Origin: Methylopila sp. M107
GTDB taxonomy: Bacteria; Pseudomonadota; Alphaproteobacteria; Rhizobiales; Methylopilaceae
Direction: 5' to 3'
DNA: 64,000 nt
Assembly: GCF_000384475.1 (NCBI RefSeq)
Contig: NZ_ARWB01000001.1
Coordinates: forward strand, 970,022 to 1,034,021
Shown here: positions 27,490-37,351 of the stretch, piece by piece
Position numbering within the stretch: position 1 is the first letter of the stretch
Layout of the letters: each line of letters begins with the position of its first letter
Made by a program: the position numbers and the translations under genes
Notes under the pieces: generated by a model
What the model was told of the DNA's origin: nothing
Seen by the model: only the letters and a program-made list of their open reading frames with translations
Databases searched by the model: none

Positions 27490-29834
27490 CGACGGGGCTT
27501 TTTGCTCTTCGCCTTCTGCGTCGCCCCTGTTCTAGGTCCATGGGGCGCCGTTTTCGACCCCGCCGCTCGTCTCATGCCGCGCTTTCCGCGGCCGGCGGGC
27601 TTTCCGGAACGCCCCTCGGACAGCATCTCGAACTTGAGCGCGCCGGCGACGGGCGCGGCGTCGACGAGCTTCACCTCGACATGGTCGCCGAGCCGGTAGG
27701 TCTCGCCGGTGCGCGTGCCGATCAGCGCCCGCGCGCCCTCGTCATGGGCGAAATAGTCGTCGCCGAGCGTGCCGATCGGGATGAAGCCGTCCGCGCCGGT
27801 CTCGTCGAGCTTCACGAACAGGCCCGAGCGCGTGACCCCCGCGATCCGCCCGAAGAAGTTTGCGCCGACCTTTTCGACGAGATGATGGGCGATCAGCCGG
27901 TCGACCGTCTCGCGCTCGGCCGCCATGGCGCGCCGTTCCGCCGCCGAGATGCGCGTCCCGATCTCGTTGAGATCGGCGACGGTGACAACGTCGGGCAATC
28001 CGTCGTTCCCTAGGCCAAGCGCCCGGATGAGCGCGCGGTGGACGATGAGGTCGGCGTAACGGCGGATCGGCGAGGTGAAATGCGCGTAGCGGCGCAGGTT
28101 CAGGCCGAAATGGCCGTAGTTCTCCGCCGTGTACTCGGCCTGCGCCTGGGTGCGCAGCACCACCTCGTTGACCAGCGTCGCGCTCTCGGTCCCGTCGACG
28201 CGGGCGAGGATCTTGTTGAAGTGCGCGGGGCGCAGGTTCCCGGACTGGGCGAGCTCGATGTCGAGCGTCTTCAGCAGTTCGCGCAGCGCGGTGAGCTTCT
28301 CCATCGAGGGCGTGTCGTGCACGCGGTAGACGAGCGGCGTGCGCTTGGCCTCGAGCGTCTCGGCGGCGGCGACGTTCGCCTGGATCATGAACTCCTCGAT
28401 CAGCCGGTGGGCGTCGAGGCGGGGCGGGACGATGACGCGGTCGACGGCGCCCTCCGGCGTCAGCACGAGCTTGCGCTCGGGAAGGTCGAGGTCGAGGGGC
28501 CCGCGCGCGTCGCGCGCCTTGCAGAGCGCCTTGTAGGCCGCCCAGAGCGGCTCCAGCACGGGGCCGAGCAGCGGACCGGTCGTATCGTCGGGCGATCCGT
28601 CGATCGCGACCTGCGCCTGCTGGTAGGAGAGCTTGGCCGCGGAACGCATCATCACGCGGTGGAAGGTGTGGCCGACCTTCCGCCCGTCCTTGTCGAAGAC
28701 CATTCGCGCGGCGAGCGCCGGGCGATTCTGCTTCTCGCGCAAGGAGCATAGGTCGTTCGAGATGCGCTCGGGAAGCATCGGGACAACGCGGTCCGGGAAA
28801 TAGACCGAATTGCCGCGGTCGAGCGCGTCCCGGTCGAGCGCCGAGCCCGGCCGCACATAGGACGAGACGTCCGCGATCGCGACGGTGACGACGTGGCCGC
28901 CCGAATTGTCGGGGTTCTGGTCCGGTTCGGCATGGACCGCGTCGTCATGGTCCTTGGCGTCGGCCGGATCGATCGTGACGAGCGGCAGCGTCCGCCAGTC
29001 CTCGCGGCCCTTCATCGTGGCGGGTTTCGCCGCCTCGGCCTCGGCGGAGGCGTCTCGGGAAAACACGTTCGGGATGGCGTGGGTGTGGATCGCGATCAGG
29101 CTGACCGCCTTCTCGCTCTTCAGCGAACCGAGCTTTTCGCGTACCCGCGCGGTCGGCAGCCCGTAGTGCTTTCGGGATTTCAGGATTTCGGCCGCGATCA
29201 GGTCTCCGTCCTTGGCGCCGTCGCTCTCGCTCGCCGGGATGGTGATCTCGTTGCCGGCGTTGCGCTTTTCGACGGGGACGAGGCGTCCCGAACCGTCCGG
29301 CATGGCGCGGAAGACGCCGAGCACCCGCGCCGCCGGCTTCGACAGCACCTTGATGACCCGGCCCCTGTGGGTCGGTCCGCCTTTCTCAGGCTCGTCGAGC
29401 GGCTCGACGCGGATCAGGACGCGGTCCCCGACGCCAGGCGTAATGCCCGGATTTCGCCCGCGCGACGATGTCACGACGAGGATGCGCGGGGAGGGGCCGT
29501 GCTCGGCCTCGTCCCAGTCGGCGGGAGTGGCGATCAGATCGCCGTCGCTGTCGCGGCCTCCGATGTCGGCGAGCGTCACGTCGGGCAGATGCCCGGCGCG
29601 TTCCAGCGTCTTGCCGCGGCGCTCGACGACGCCGTCGTCCGCAAGCTCCCGGATCATCGCTTTCAGGATCGGCTTGTCGCCGCCCTTGATGTTGAAGGCG
29701 CGCGCGATCTCCCGCTTGTCGGTCTTGCCGCCCTGCGAGGCGATGAAGGCGACGAGTTCTTCGCGCGTTGGAAGCGCGCGGGGCGCGGGGGCAGGGGGAC
29801 GGGGTTTCGATCTAGAGGACGGCGGACGGGACAA
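27486..29834 (-). CDS. rnr: ribonuclease R
   Basis: A 782-residue 3'-5' exoribonuclease of the RNB family. The order is an N-terminal helix-turn-helix-like segment, cold-shock domains, the RNB domain with the catalytic motif VTIDPADAKDHDDAVHAE (four Asp for metals), and a C-terminal S1 domain followed by a basic Arg/Lys-rich tail. It degrades structured RNA, mRNA and defective rRNA. It begins with TTG at 29834, where the N-terminus is Pro/Arg-rich. It overlaps DUF983 by 4 bases. The 194-base gap up to topA contains palindromic repeat copy A. Confidence 0.95.
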   Translation of the reverse strand: MSRPPSSRSKPRPPAPAPRALPTREELVAFIASQGGKTDKREIARAFNIKGGDKPILKAMIRELADDGVVERRGKTLERAGHLPDVTLADIGGRDSDGDLIATPADWDEAEHGPSPRILVVTSSRGRNPGITPGVGDRVLIRVEPLDEPEKGGPTHRGRVIKVLSKPAARVLGVFRAMPDGSGRLVPVEKRNAGNEITIPASESDGAKDGDLIAAEILKSRKHYGLPTARVREKLGSLKSEKAVSLIAIHTHAIPNVFSRDASAEAEAAKPATMKGREDWRTLPLVTIDPADAKDHDDAVHAEPDQNPDNSGGHVVTVAIADVSSYVRPGSALDRDALDRGNSVYFPDRVVPMLPERISNDLCSLREKQNRPALAARMVFDKDGRKVGHTFHRVMMRSAAKLSYQQAQVAIDGSPDDTTGPLLGPVLEPLWAAYKALCKARDARGPLDLDLPERKLVLTPEGAVDRVIVPPRLDAHRLIEEFMIQANVAAAETLEAKRTPLVYRVHDTPSMEKLTALRELLKTLDIELAQSGNLRPAHFNKILARVDGTESATLVNEVVLRTQAQAEYTAENYGHFGLNLRRYAHFTSPIRRYADLIVHRALIRALGLGNDGLPDVVTVADLNEIGTRISAAERRAMAAERETVDRLIAHHLVEKVGANFFGRIAGVTRSGLFVKLDETGADGFIPIGTLGDDYFAHDEGARALIGTRTGETYRLGDHVEVKLVDAAPVAGALKFEMLSEGRSGKPAGRGKRGMRRAAGSKTAPHGPRTGATQKAKSKKPRR

Positions 29835-29898
29835 TTTCGGGCTTTCGGAGGAAAAAGGCTGCGGCGACGTTAGCGCGAATGCGGCGCTCGCGCTCCTT

Positions 29899-30020
29899 CT
29901 TGTCCCGGCCCTGAGCCGGGATCCAGACGCGCCGAGCGGTCAGAAGACGGCGCTTTGCGGTCGTTCCGCCTTGATCTGCGCCGTCCATGCGTCTGGGTCC
30001 CGGCTCAGGGCCGGGACAAG
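29899..30020. repeat. palindromic intergenic element, copy A
   Basis: About 122 bases between topA and rnr. The left arm CTTGTCCCGGCCCTGAGCCG and the right arm (30001-30020, its reverse complement) close a core of about 50 bases. A second copy lies at 56366-56472 inside the DUF1365 gene, with arms that agree almost base for base and a differing core. Confidence 0.8.
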
Positions 30021-30028
30021 AACAGACG

Positions 30029-32704
30029 TTACTCCGCCGCCCGCTTCGGCGCCTTTTCGGGCGCCTTCTTCGCGGCGGCTTTCTTCGCAGCCGGCTTCTT
30101 GGCGGCGGGCTTCTTCTCCGAGGCCTTCTTCGCAGCAGGTTTCGCAGCCGCCTTGCGGACGGGCTTGCGTCCGCCGCCGCCCTGCGCGGCCTTGGCGTCG
30201 ACGAGCTTGATCGCCTCGTCGAGCGGCAACGTCTCGGGATCGACGCCCTTCGGCAGCGTGGCGTTGACCTTGCCGTGCTTCACATATGGGCCGTAGCGCC
30301 CGGCATGGACGGTCACCGGCCCGCCGTCCGGATGGTCGCCGAGCGCGCGTCCCGCCGCCGCGGCGCCGCGTGCGCCGCCGCGCTTGGCGAGCTTGTCCGC
30401 GATCGCCGCCACCGCCCGGTTCAGCCCGACCGTGAACACCTCCTCGGCCGATTCGAGGTTCGCATAGACCTTGTCGTGCGCCACGTAGGGTCCGTAGCGG
30501 CCGATATTCGCCTCGATCGGCTTGCCGGTCTCCGGATGCATCCCGACGAGCCGCGGCAGCGCCAGCAGTTTCAGCGCGCCTTCGAGGTCGAGCTCCGCGA
30601 CCGACCAGCCCTTCGGGATGGTGGCGCGTTTGGGCTTTTCCTTCTCGACCGGCTCGCCGAGCTGGACATAGGCGCCGAAGCGGCCGTCGCGCAGCGTCAC
30701 GTCGAGCCCGCTCTCCGGGTCCTGACCCAGCACCTTTACGCCGTCGGGGCCGGCGGCCGAGCCTTCCTCGCCGTTCAGCTCTCCGCCGAGCGGGCGGGTG
30801 AAGCGGCATTCCGGATAGTTCGAGCACCCGATGAACGAGCCGAACTTGCCGAGCTTCAGCGACAGCTGGCCCGAGCCGCAGGTCGGGCACACGCGCGGGT
30901 CGGAGCCGTCGGCCTTTGCGGGGAAGACATACGGCCCAAGAATCTCGTTGAGCGCGTCCAGAACCTGCGCGACGCGCAGCTCCTTGGTGGCGTCGACCGC
31001 GCCGATAAAGTCCTTCCAGAAGAGCCGCAGCACTTCCTTGTAGTCGAGCTCGTGGTTCGAGATCTTGTCGAGCTGCTCTTCGAGGCTCGCCGTGAAGTCG
31101 TATTCGACGTAACGCGAGAAGAAGCTTTCGAGGAAGGCGGTGACGAGCCGGCCCTTGTCGTCCGGCACCAGCCGCTTCTTGTCGAGCTTGACGTAGTCGC
31201 GGTCGCGCAGCACGCCGAGCGTCGCGGCGTAGGTCGAGGGGCGGCCGATGCCGAGCTCCTCCATGCGCTTGACGAGGGCCGCCTCGGTGTAGCGCGGCGG
31301 CGGTTCGGTGAAGTGCTGGGTCGAGGCGACCGGGCCGATCCGCTTCAGCGGATCGCCGGCCGACATTGCGGGCAGGCGGCCGTCCTCGTCGTCGCCTTCG
31401 TCGTCGCGGCCCTCCTGATAGAGTTTCAGGAAGCCGTCGAAGGTGATCACGGTGCCGGTGGCGCGCAGCTCGATCGGGCGGCCTGAGCCGGTCGCGGAAA
31501 TGTCGACCGTGGTGCGCTCGACCTCCGCCGACTCCATCTGGCTCGCGACCGTGCGCTTCCAGATCAGCTCGTAGAGCCGCGCCTGATCGTCGTCGAGCCG
31601 CCGCGCCATCTCGTTCGGCGTTCGGCGCGGATCGGTCGGGCGGATCGCTTCATGCGCTTCCTGCGCGTTCTTCGCCTTCACCGTGTACTTGCGGGGGCTG
31701 CCCGGCACGTAGCGGGCGCCGTAGTCCGAGCCGACCAGGGCGCGCACGGCCGAGACCGCGCTCGGGTCCATGTCGACGCCGTCGGTCCGCATATAGGTGA
31801 TGAGGCCGGTGGTCTCGCCGCCGATGTCGATGCCCTCATACAACCTTTGCGCGATCTGCATCGTGCGGTTCGGCGCGAGGCCGAGCTTGCGCGACGCTTC
31901 CTGCTGGAGCGTCGAGGTCGTGAAAGGCGGCTGCGGATTGCGCCGGCCGGGCTTCGCCTCGACTTCCCGGACCTTGATGTCCGAGCCTTCGATCGCAAGC
32001 TTCAGCGCGGTCGCGGTCTTTTCGTCCGGCACGTCCAGGCGGCCGATCTTCTTGCCGTCGACCGACGAGATCCGCGCCTCGAACTCCTCGCCCTTCGGCG
32101 TCGCGAGCTTCGAGACCAGCGACCAGTACTCTCTGGGGACGAAGCGCTCGATCTCCATCTCGCGGTCGCAGACGAGCCTGAGCGCGACCGACTGGACGCG
32201 GCCGGCGGAGCGCGCCCCGGGAAGCTTGCGCCACAGCACGGGCGAGAGCGTGAATCCGACCAGATAGTCGAGCGCACGGCGCGCCAGATAGGCGTCGACC
32301 AGCGCGACGTCGATCTCGCGCGGTTTCTTCATCGCGTCGAGAATCGCCTGCTTGGTGATGGCGTTGAAGACGACGCGCTCGACCGGCTGGTCCTTCAGCG
32401 CCTTCTTCTGTCTGAGCACCTCCAGCACGTGCCAGGAAATGGCTTCGCCCTCGCGGTCCGGGTCGGTCGCGAGAATGAGCTTGTCGGCGCCCTTCACGGC
32501 GCGCGCGATCTCGTTCAGGCGTTGCGAGGCGCGGCCGTCGACCTCCCACAGCATGTGGAAGTCGGCCTCCGGATCGACCGAGCCGTCCTTGGCCGGCAGG
32601 TCGCGCACGTGCCCGTAGGAAGCCAGCACGTCGTAGCCGGCGCCCAGATATTTGCTGATCGTCTTCGCCTTCGCGGGCGATTCGACGATGACGAGACTGT
32701 GCAT
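30029..32704 (-). CDS. topA: DNA topoisomerase I
   Basis: An 891-residue type IA topoisomerase that relaxes negative supercoils. The Toprim domain is at residues 1-145 (VIVESPAKAKTISKYLG, LATDPDREGEAISWH), and the catalytic Tyr is Y304 in GLITYMRTDGVDM. A C-terminal zinc finger follows (CPTCGSGQLSLKLGKFGSFI then CSNYPECRF), then further topo C-terminal repeats and a long Ala/Lys-rich basic tail (from about residue 850) that suggests extra DNA binding. The ATG is at 32704. The gene runs in the same direction as dprA but is separated from it by the small plus-strand gene at 32893. Confidence 0.97.
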   Translation of the reverse strand: MHSLVIVESPAKAKTISKYLGAGYDVLASYGHVRDLPAKDGSVDPEADFHMLWEVDGRASQRLNEIARAVKGADKLILATDPDREGEAISWHVLEVLRQKKALKDQPVERVVFNAITKQAILDAMKKPREIDVALVDAYLARRALDYLVGFTLSPVLWRKLPGARSAGRVQSVALRLVCDREMEIERFVPREYWSLVSKLATPKGEEFEARISSVDGKKIGRLDVPDEKTATALKLAIEGSDIKVREVEAKPGRRNPQPPFTTSTLQQEASRKLGLAPNRTMQIAQRLYEGIDIGGETTGLITYMRTDGVDMDPSAVSAVRALVGSDYGARYVPGSPRKYTVKAKNAQEAHEAIRPTDPRRTPNEMARRLDDDQARLYELIWKRTVASQMESAEVERTTVDISATGSGRPIELRATGTVITFDGFLKLYQEGRDDEGDDEDGRLPAMSAGDPLKRIGPVASTQHFTEPPPRYTEAALVKRMEELGIGRPSTYAATLGVLRDRDYVKLDKKRLVPDDKGRLVTAFLESFFSRYVEYDFTASLEEQLDKISNHELDYKEVLRLFWKDFIGAVDATKELRVAQVLDALNEILGPYVFPAKADGSDPRVCPTCGSGQLSLKLGKFGSFIGCSNYPECRFTRPLGGELNGEEGSAAGPDGVKVLGQDPESGLDVTLRDGRFGAYVQLGEPVEKEKPKRATIPKGWSVAELDLEGALKLLALPRLVGMHPETGKPIEANIGRYGPYVAHDKVYANLESAEEVFTVGLNRAVAAIADKLAKRGGARGAAAAGRALGDHPDGGPVTVHAGRYGPYVKHGKVNATLPKGVDPETLPLDEAIKLVDAKAAQGGGGRKPVRKAAAKPAAKKASEKKPAAKKPAAKKAAAKKAPEKAPKRAAE

Positions 32705-32892
32705 GGAATGGAGGCCCTTCGCCGGCCGTGCTGTCTGTCGGCGGCGCGGCGGAAAATGGGAGAGCGTGTCCGCCCTGTCAAATCGCCGCCGTGTCGCAAG
32801 GTCGAAAGTTCAGGCCGAGCGTCTGGTTGTGCTCTTGTAAAAATACAATCTTGAGTTACTAAATTCTCCATCGACAACTTGGAGATAAGTCA

Positions 32893-33144
32893 GTGCGGGC
32901 GACGCGGCGCAAGGAAGCAAGCGGCCAACCAGCGGGAACGCCAAAGCCCGCCGAGGTCGCGACATATGTTGCGTCGCTCAGCGCCGATCTCAGCATGCTG
33001 GCGCGCCGGAACGGTCTGGCGACGCTCGCATATCTGCTCGACATGGCGCGACTTGAGGCGGAAGGCGTGGCGCGAATGGACGCGGCGGCGCTGGATCCGG
33101 CATCTGGCCAAGGGCGACAAAGACCCATCACCCGGTCCGGCTAG
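32893..33144 (+). CDS. small conserved-looking helical protein
   Basis: An 83-residue protein with GTG start at 32893, a good ribosome binding site (GGAG at 32881-32884) and a helical core 'EVATYVASLSADLSMLARRNGLATLAYLLDMARLEAEG'. This pattern recurs in small uncharacterised proteins of Hyphomicrobiales; function is unknown. It is the only plus-strand gene in a long minus-strand block. Its stop TAG and the dprA stop share the palindrome CTAG at 33141-33144, a tail-to-tail overlap of 4 bases. The upstream 32705-32892 region is unusually AT-rich near 32836-32870. Confidence 0.7.
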   Translation: MRATRRKEASGQPAGTPKPAEVATYVASLSADLSMLARRNGLATLAYLLDMARLEAEGVARMDAAALDPASGQGRQRPITRSG

Positions 33145-34271
33145 GTCCAGGATTCGCTGTCCTTCAGCGCGACCGCGCCATCCGGCCGTCGCTCGATTCG
33201 GCCCGCGAGTTCGAGTTCCAGCAGCACGACCTGAACAGTTCGCGGATCGCTACCCGACTGGCGAACGAGTTCGTCGACGGCCGCAGGAGAGGGACCCAGC
33301 AGTTCGAGAATTCGGCCGCGTTCGTCGTCCCCGGGCGCGAGGGAGTTGAATCCGGCCGACGCCGCCTGCGCGAGGCTGATCGGGGCCGGCGGCGGCGGTC
33401 CCCGGTCGATCAGCGGCGCGAGAGCCTCGATCACATGGTCGGAGCGCGTGATCAGCGTTGCGCCGTCGCGCAGCAGCCCGTTCGAGCCCTCGCAGCGCGG
33501 GTCGAGCGGCGAGCCCGGCGCCGCCATCACCTCGCGGCCGATCTCGGTCGCGAGCCGCGCCGTGATCAGCGATCCCGACCGGACCGCGGCCTCCACCACG
33601 ACGACGCCGAGCGCGATCCCGGCGATGATGCGGTTGCGGCGCGGGAAATCGCGGCCGCGCGGCTGCCAGCCCATCGGCATCTCGGAGACCAGCGCGCCCT
33701 CGTCGACGATGCGGCTCGCGAGATCGGCATGCTCCGGCGGATAGACGCAGTCGAGCCCGCCCGCGAGCACCGCGACCGTGCCCGAATCGATCGTCGCCAC
33801 ATGGGCGGCGGCGTCGATCCCGCGCGCAAGCCCCGAAACCACGAGCCAGCCCGCGCCGCCGAGCTCCGTAGCGAGCTGCTTCGCAAAGCTGCGGCCGGCG
33901 GAGGACGCATTGCGCGCGCCGACGATGGCGACGGCGGAACGCCGGAACACCGCGGCGTCTCCGGCGACGCCGAGCAGCGGCGGCGCCCCCTCGACGGCCG
34001 CGAGCGCCGGCGGATAGTCGGTCTCGCCGAGCGCGACGAAGCGCACGCCGCGCGCCGTCGCCTCGGCGATCTCGTCTTCGGCCTCGGCCTGCCCGCAGAT
34101 CCGGATCCGCCGCCCGCCGCGCCGCGCGAGTTCCGGCAATCCCTCGATCGCCGCGGTGGCGCCGCCGAAGTGATTGACGAGGCTGCGAAAGGTCTGCGGG
34201 CCGACATTTTCCGACCGGATCAGCCGAAGCCAGGCGACGCGTTGCTCGGGAGTGAGTGCGCCGCCAGCCAT
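33141..34271 (-). CDS. dprA: DNA processing protein DprA
   Basis: A 376-residue Rossmann-fold protein that loads RecA on incoming single-stranded DNA during natural transformation. The extended fold motif shows VAIVGARNASSAGRSFAKQL, VSGLARGIDAAAH and the highly conserved PRRNRIIAG and GSLITARLA. The last 60 residues form the C-terminal winged helix (RILELLGPSPAAVDELVRQS). The ATG is at 34271 and it follows plsY after 6 bases. The pyrB-pyrC-plsY-dprA order is conserved in the order. Confidence 0.95.
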   Translation of the reverse strand: MAGGALTPEQRVAWLRLIRSENVGPQTFRSLVNHFGGATAAIEGLPELARRGGRRIRICGQAEAEDEIAEATARGVRFVALGETDYPPALAAVEGAPPLLGVAGDAAVFRRSAVAIVGARNASSAGRSFAKQLATELGGAGWLVVSGLARGIDAAAHVATIDSGTVAVLAGGLDCVYPPEHADLASRIVDEGALVSEMPMGWQPRGRDFPRRNRIIAGIALGVVVVEAAVRSGSLITARLATEIGREVMAAPGSPLDPRCEGSNGLLRDGATLITRSDHVIEALAPLIDRGPPPPAPISLAQAASAGFNSLAPGDDERGRILELLGPSPAAVDELVRQSGSDPRTVQVVLLELELAGRIERRPDGAVALKDSESWT

Positions 34272-34277
34272 CGCGCG

Positions 34278-34883
34278 TCAGCCGTCCGCGCCAGGCGCTG
34301 ATTTCTGGCCGATCCGGCTTTCGCGGCCCGACAGCAGCCGTCCGATGTTCTCGTGGTGCAGCGCCCAGAGCGCGGTGGAAAGGCCCGCGAACACAAGCGC
34401 GGCCGGGACAGCCTGATGGAAAATCGCCAGCAGCACGGGCGCCGCGACGGCGGCCGTCAGCGCCGAGGCCGACGAATAGCGCGTGATGGCCGCGACCCCG
34501 ATCCAGATGGCCGCAAACGCAAGCGCCACGGGCCAGAACACGCCGAACAGCGCGCCGAGATAGGTCGCGACGCCCTTGCCGCCCTTGAACCCGAGCCAGA
34601 CGGGGTAGACATGTCCGACGAAGGCCGCCGCGCCCGCGACGAGCCCCGCGGTCTCGCCCCAGACGTGACGCGCGATCAGCACCGCAGCGGTCGCCTTCAG
34701 CATGTCGCCGAGAAGCGTCGCGGCCGCTAGGTCCTTGCGGCCGGTCCGGAGCACATTGGTGGTGCCGATGTTGCCGGAGCCGATCTTGCGCAGGTCGCCG
34801 GCGCCGCCGAGGCGGGTGACGAGCACCCCGAACGGGATCGAGCCGAGCAGGTATCCGAGGGTGGCGGCGGCGAGGAAGAGCAT
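34278..34883 (-). CDS. plsY: glycerol-3-phosphate acyltransferase PlsY
   Basis: A 201-residue membrane enzyme that transfers acyl from acyl-phosphate (made by PlsX) to glycerol-3-phosphate to give lysophosphatidic acid. It has five predicted helices and the three family motifs: GSIPFGVLV, then [15 protein letters not shown], then [21 protein letters not shown]. The ATG at 34883 begins directly with the first helix; an upstream start at 34946 would add 21 polar residues and is not preferred. It lies 31 bases after pyrC. Confidence 0.95.
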   Translation of the reverse strand: MLFLAAATLGYLLGSIPFGVLVTRLGGAGDLRKIGSGNIGTTNVLRTGRKDLAAATLLGDMLKATAAVLIARHVWGETAGLVAGAAAFVGHVYPVWLGFKGGKGVATYLGALFGVFWPVALAFAAIWIGVAAITRYSSASALTAAVAAPVLLAIFHQAVPAALVFAGLSTALWALHHENIGRLLSGRESRIGQKSAPGADG

Positions 34884-34914
34884 TGAATCGGGGCGTCCGT
34901 CGCGCGGAAGGCGC

Positions 34915-36219
34915 TCAAGCGTAGGCGTAGACCGACCGGCCCGCAACGACGGTCATGAGCACCCGGCCCTGAAGCCTGGCCTGGTCGAACGGCGTGTTCT
35001 TCGATTTTGACCGCAGCGTCGCGGCGTCGAGCACCCAGGGCGCGTCTGGATCGAACAGGATGAGGTCGGCCGGCGCGCCGATTGCGAGCCTGCCGCCAGG
35101 TATCCCCAGAAGCTCTGCGGGCCGCGTCGACATGGCGGCGAGCAGGCGCGGGAGCGTCACGTCGCCCGAATGAACGAGCCTCAGGCCGGCCGCCAGCATT
35201 GTCTCCAGCCCGATCGCGCCGTCCTCGGCCTCCGCGAAGGGGCGCCGCTTGGTCTCGACGTCCTGCGGGTCGTGGGCCGAGCAGACGACGTCGATCAGCC
35301 CGTCGGCGAGCGCCCTGACGAGCGCCATGCGGTCGTCCTCGTGACGCAGCGGCGGCGCGAGCTTGAAGAAGGTGCGGTACTCGCCGACGTCGTTCTCGTT
35401 CAGCGTCAGATGCGCGATCGAGGCGCCGCAGGTGACCTGCGCGCCGCTCGCCTTGGCGCGCGCGACGACCTCGAGGCTCGCGCCGCAGGTGACAAGGTTC
35501 GCGTGATAGCGGCAGCCGGTCAGCGCCGCGAGCCTGACGTCGCGCTCGAGCACCAGGGTCTCGGCGGCGGCCGGGCGTCCGGCGAGGCCGAGCCTTGAAG
35601 CGAACTCGCCCTCGTTCATCGCCCCGCCCGACGCGAGGTCGGAGTCTTCCGTGTGGCACGCGACGAGCGCGCCGAGATCGCGCGCATATGTCATGGCGCG
35701 CCGCATCACGCGGGCGCTGCGGACCGAATGCGGCCCGTCGGTGAACGCCACGGCGCCTGCGTCGAGCAGCAGGCCCATCTCGGTCATCTCCGCGCCCGCG
35801 ACGCCCTTGGTCAGCGCCGCCATCGGGACGACGTTGACGCTCGCGGTGTCGCGCGCGCGGCGCTTCAGATAGTCGACGATCTCGGGCGCATCGACCGGGG
35901 GCGTGGTGTCGGGACGGGTGACGATAGTGGTCACGCCGCCGGCGGCCGCCGCGAGGCTCGCGGTCTCGATCGTCTCGCGGTGTTCCGCGCCCGGTTCGCC
36001 CACGAAGGCCCCGATGTCGATCAGGCCGGGCGCCAGCACCGCGCCCTTGCAGTCCACCACCTCGGCGCGGGCGGCGGGCGGGACGTTGGACCCGAGCTCC
36101 GCGATCGTGCCGCCGTCGGCGAGGAGCGAGCCGATCTCGTCGCGGCCGCTCGCGGGGCAGATCAGCCGTGCATTGACAAAGAGGGTCGGGCGCGGCCCGG
36201 GATCTCGCGGCTCACGCAT
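34915..36219 (-). CDS. pyrC: dihydroorotase-like protein, metal motif missing
   Basis: A 434-residue amidohydrolase-fold protein like dihydroorotase of the multifunctional or type I class. The canonical DxHxHxREPG motif is replaced by [10 protein letters not shown] at residues 68-77: both His ligands and the Arg are lost. The later metal Asp region reads CSAHDPQD instead of the usual SDHAP. Such proteins (PyrC-prime or PyrX) serve as non-catalytic partners that hold aspartate carbamoyltransferase in a complex, and another gene supplies the activity. It overlaps pyrB by 8 bases, which fits a partner role. Whether it is inactive is inferred from the motif. Confidence 0.85.
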   Translation of the reverse strand: MREPRDPGPRPTLFVNARLICPASGRDEIGSLLADGGTIAELGSNVPPAARAEVVDCKGAVLAPGLIDIGAFVGEPGAEHRETIETASLAAAAGGVTTIVTRPDTTPPVDAPEIVDYLKRRARDTASVNVVPMAALTKGVAGAEMTEMGLLLDAGAVAFTDGPHSVRSARVMRRAMTYARDLGALVACHTEDSDLASGGAMNEGEFASRLGLAGRPAAAETLVLERDVRLAALTGCRYHANLVTCGASLEVVARAKASGAQVTCGASIAHLTLNENDVGEYRTFFKLAPPLRHEDDRMALVRALADGLIDVVCSAHDPQDVETKRRPFAEAEDGAIGLETMLAAGLRLVHSGDVTLPRLLAAMSTRPAELLGIPGGRLAIGAPADLILFDPDAPWVLDAATLRSKSKNTPFDQARLQGRVLMTVVAGRSVYAYA

Positions 36220-37165
36220 TGGGAAGATGTCCGGCGAGCGCTTCGAGGACCGCCATGCGCACGGCGACGCCCATCTCGACCTGATCGCGGATCAGCGAGC
36301 GGGGACCGTCCGCCACCTCGGACGCGATCTCGACGCCGCGGTTCATGGGGCCGGGATGCAGCACGACGGCGTCGGGCTTCGCATACGCGAGCTTCGCCGC
36401 GTCGAGCCCGAAACGGGCGAAATATTCCTTCACCGACGGCACATAGGAGCCGTTCATGCGCTCGAGCTGCAGCCTGAGCATCATCACGACGTCGACTCCT
36501 TCGAGCCCCTCGCGCATGGAGCGGTACGGCGTGACGCCGAGTCGGTCGACGCCGGCCGGCAGCAGCGTCGACGGCGCGACCACGCGGACCTGCGCGCCGA
36601 GCGCGTTCAGCAGGATGATATTCGAGCGGGCGACCCGGCTGTGGAGCACGTCGCCGCAGATCGCGACTTTCAGGCCCTCGATCCGGCCCTTGGCCCGCTT
36701 GATGGTGAGGGCGTCGAGCAGCGCCTGCGTCGGGTGCTCGTGCGCGCCGTCGCCGGCGTTGACGACCGAGCAGTCGACTTTCTGCGCGAGCAGCGCCACG
36801 GCGCCGGCCGCATGGTGCCGCACCACGATGATGTCGGGGCGCATGGCGTTCAGGGTCGCGGCGGTGTCGAGCACCGTCTCGCCCTTCTTCAGCGAGGAGG
36901 AGGCGACCGACATGTTCATGACGTCGGCGCCGAGCCGCTTTCCCGCGATCTCGAAGGACGACTGGGTGCGGGTCGAGGCCTCGAAGAACAGGTTGATCTG
37001 GGTGCGGCCGCGCAAGGAGGCGCGCTTCTTCTCGACCTGGCGGGAGAGCGCCACGTCTTTTTCGGCGGCTGCCAGCAGTCCCTCGATGTCGGACGGCGAA
37101 AGCCCTGCGATCCCCAGCAGGTGCCGGTGGGGGAACGCGAACGGGTGGCTCGGCTCAGGGGTCAT
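36212..37165 (-). CDS. pyrB: aspartate carbamoyltransferase catalytic subunit
   Basis: A 317-residue transcarbamylase that makes carbamoyl-aspartate, the committed step of pyrimidine synthesis. The carbamoyl phosphate site [20 protein letters not shown] and the His/Gln motif '[12 protein letters not shown]' are intact, and the aspartate-binding loop shows 'MLRLQLERM'. The ATG at 37165 is chosen over an upstream start that would add an Ala-rich segment. It begins the pyrB-pyrC-plsY-dprA operon, divergent from the Gly-rich gene. Confidence 0.95.
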   Translation of the reverse strand: MTPEPSHPFAFPHRHLLGIAGLSPSDIEGLLAAAEKDVALSRQVEKKRASLRGRTQINLFFEASTRTQSSFEIAGKRLGADVMNMSVASSSLKKGETVLDTAATLNAMRPDIIVVRHHAAGAVALLAQKVDCSVVNAGDGAHEHPTQALLDALTIKRAKGRIEGLKVAICGDVLHSRVARSNIILLNALGAQVRVVAPSTLLPAGVDRLGVTPYRSMREGLEGVDVVMMLRLQLERMNGSYVPSVKEYFARFGLDAAKLAYAKPDAVVLHPGPMNRGVEIASEVADGPRSLIRDQVEMGVAVRMAVLEALAGHLPNA

Positions 37166-37351
37166 CAAGGCCGTTCTCTTAAAGCCCGAAAGCGTTGATC
37201 GGCAAGAGTCTGGACGGGGTTGTCCACCAGCGCCGCGGACATATCTCTCAAGGGGGACGAGTCGACCCGCGGTCCAAGGCCGCAGGGCCGGCGCAGATGC
37301 GGCGTGAAACGCCGTGTGTGGTGGGGCGCACAGCTCGCCAGGAGGCATGAA

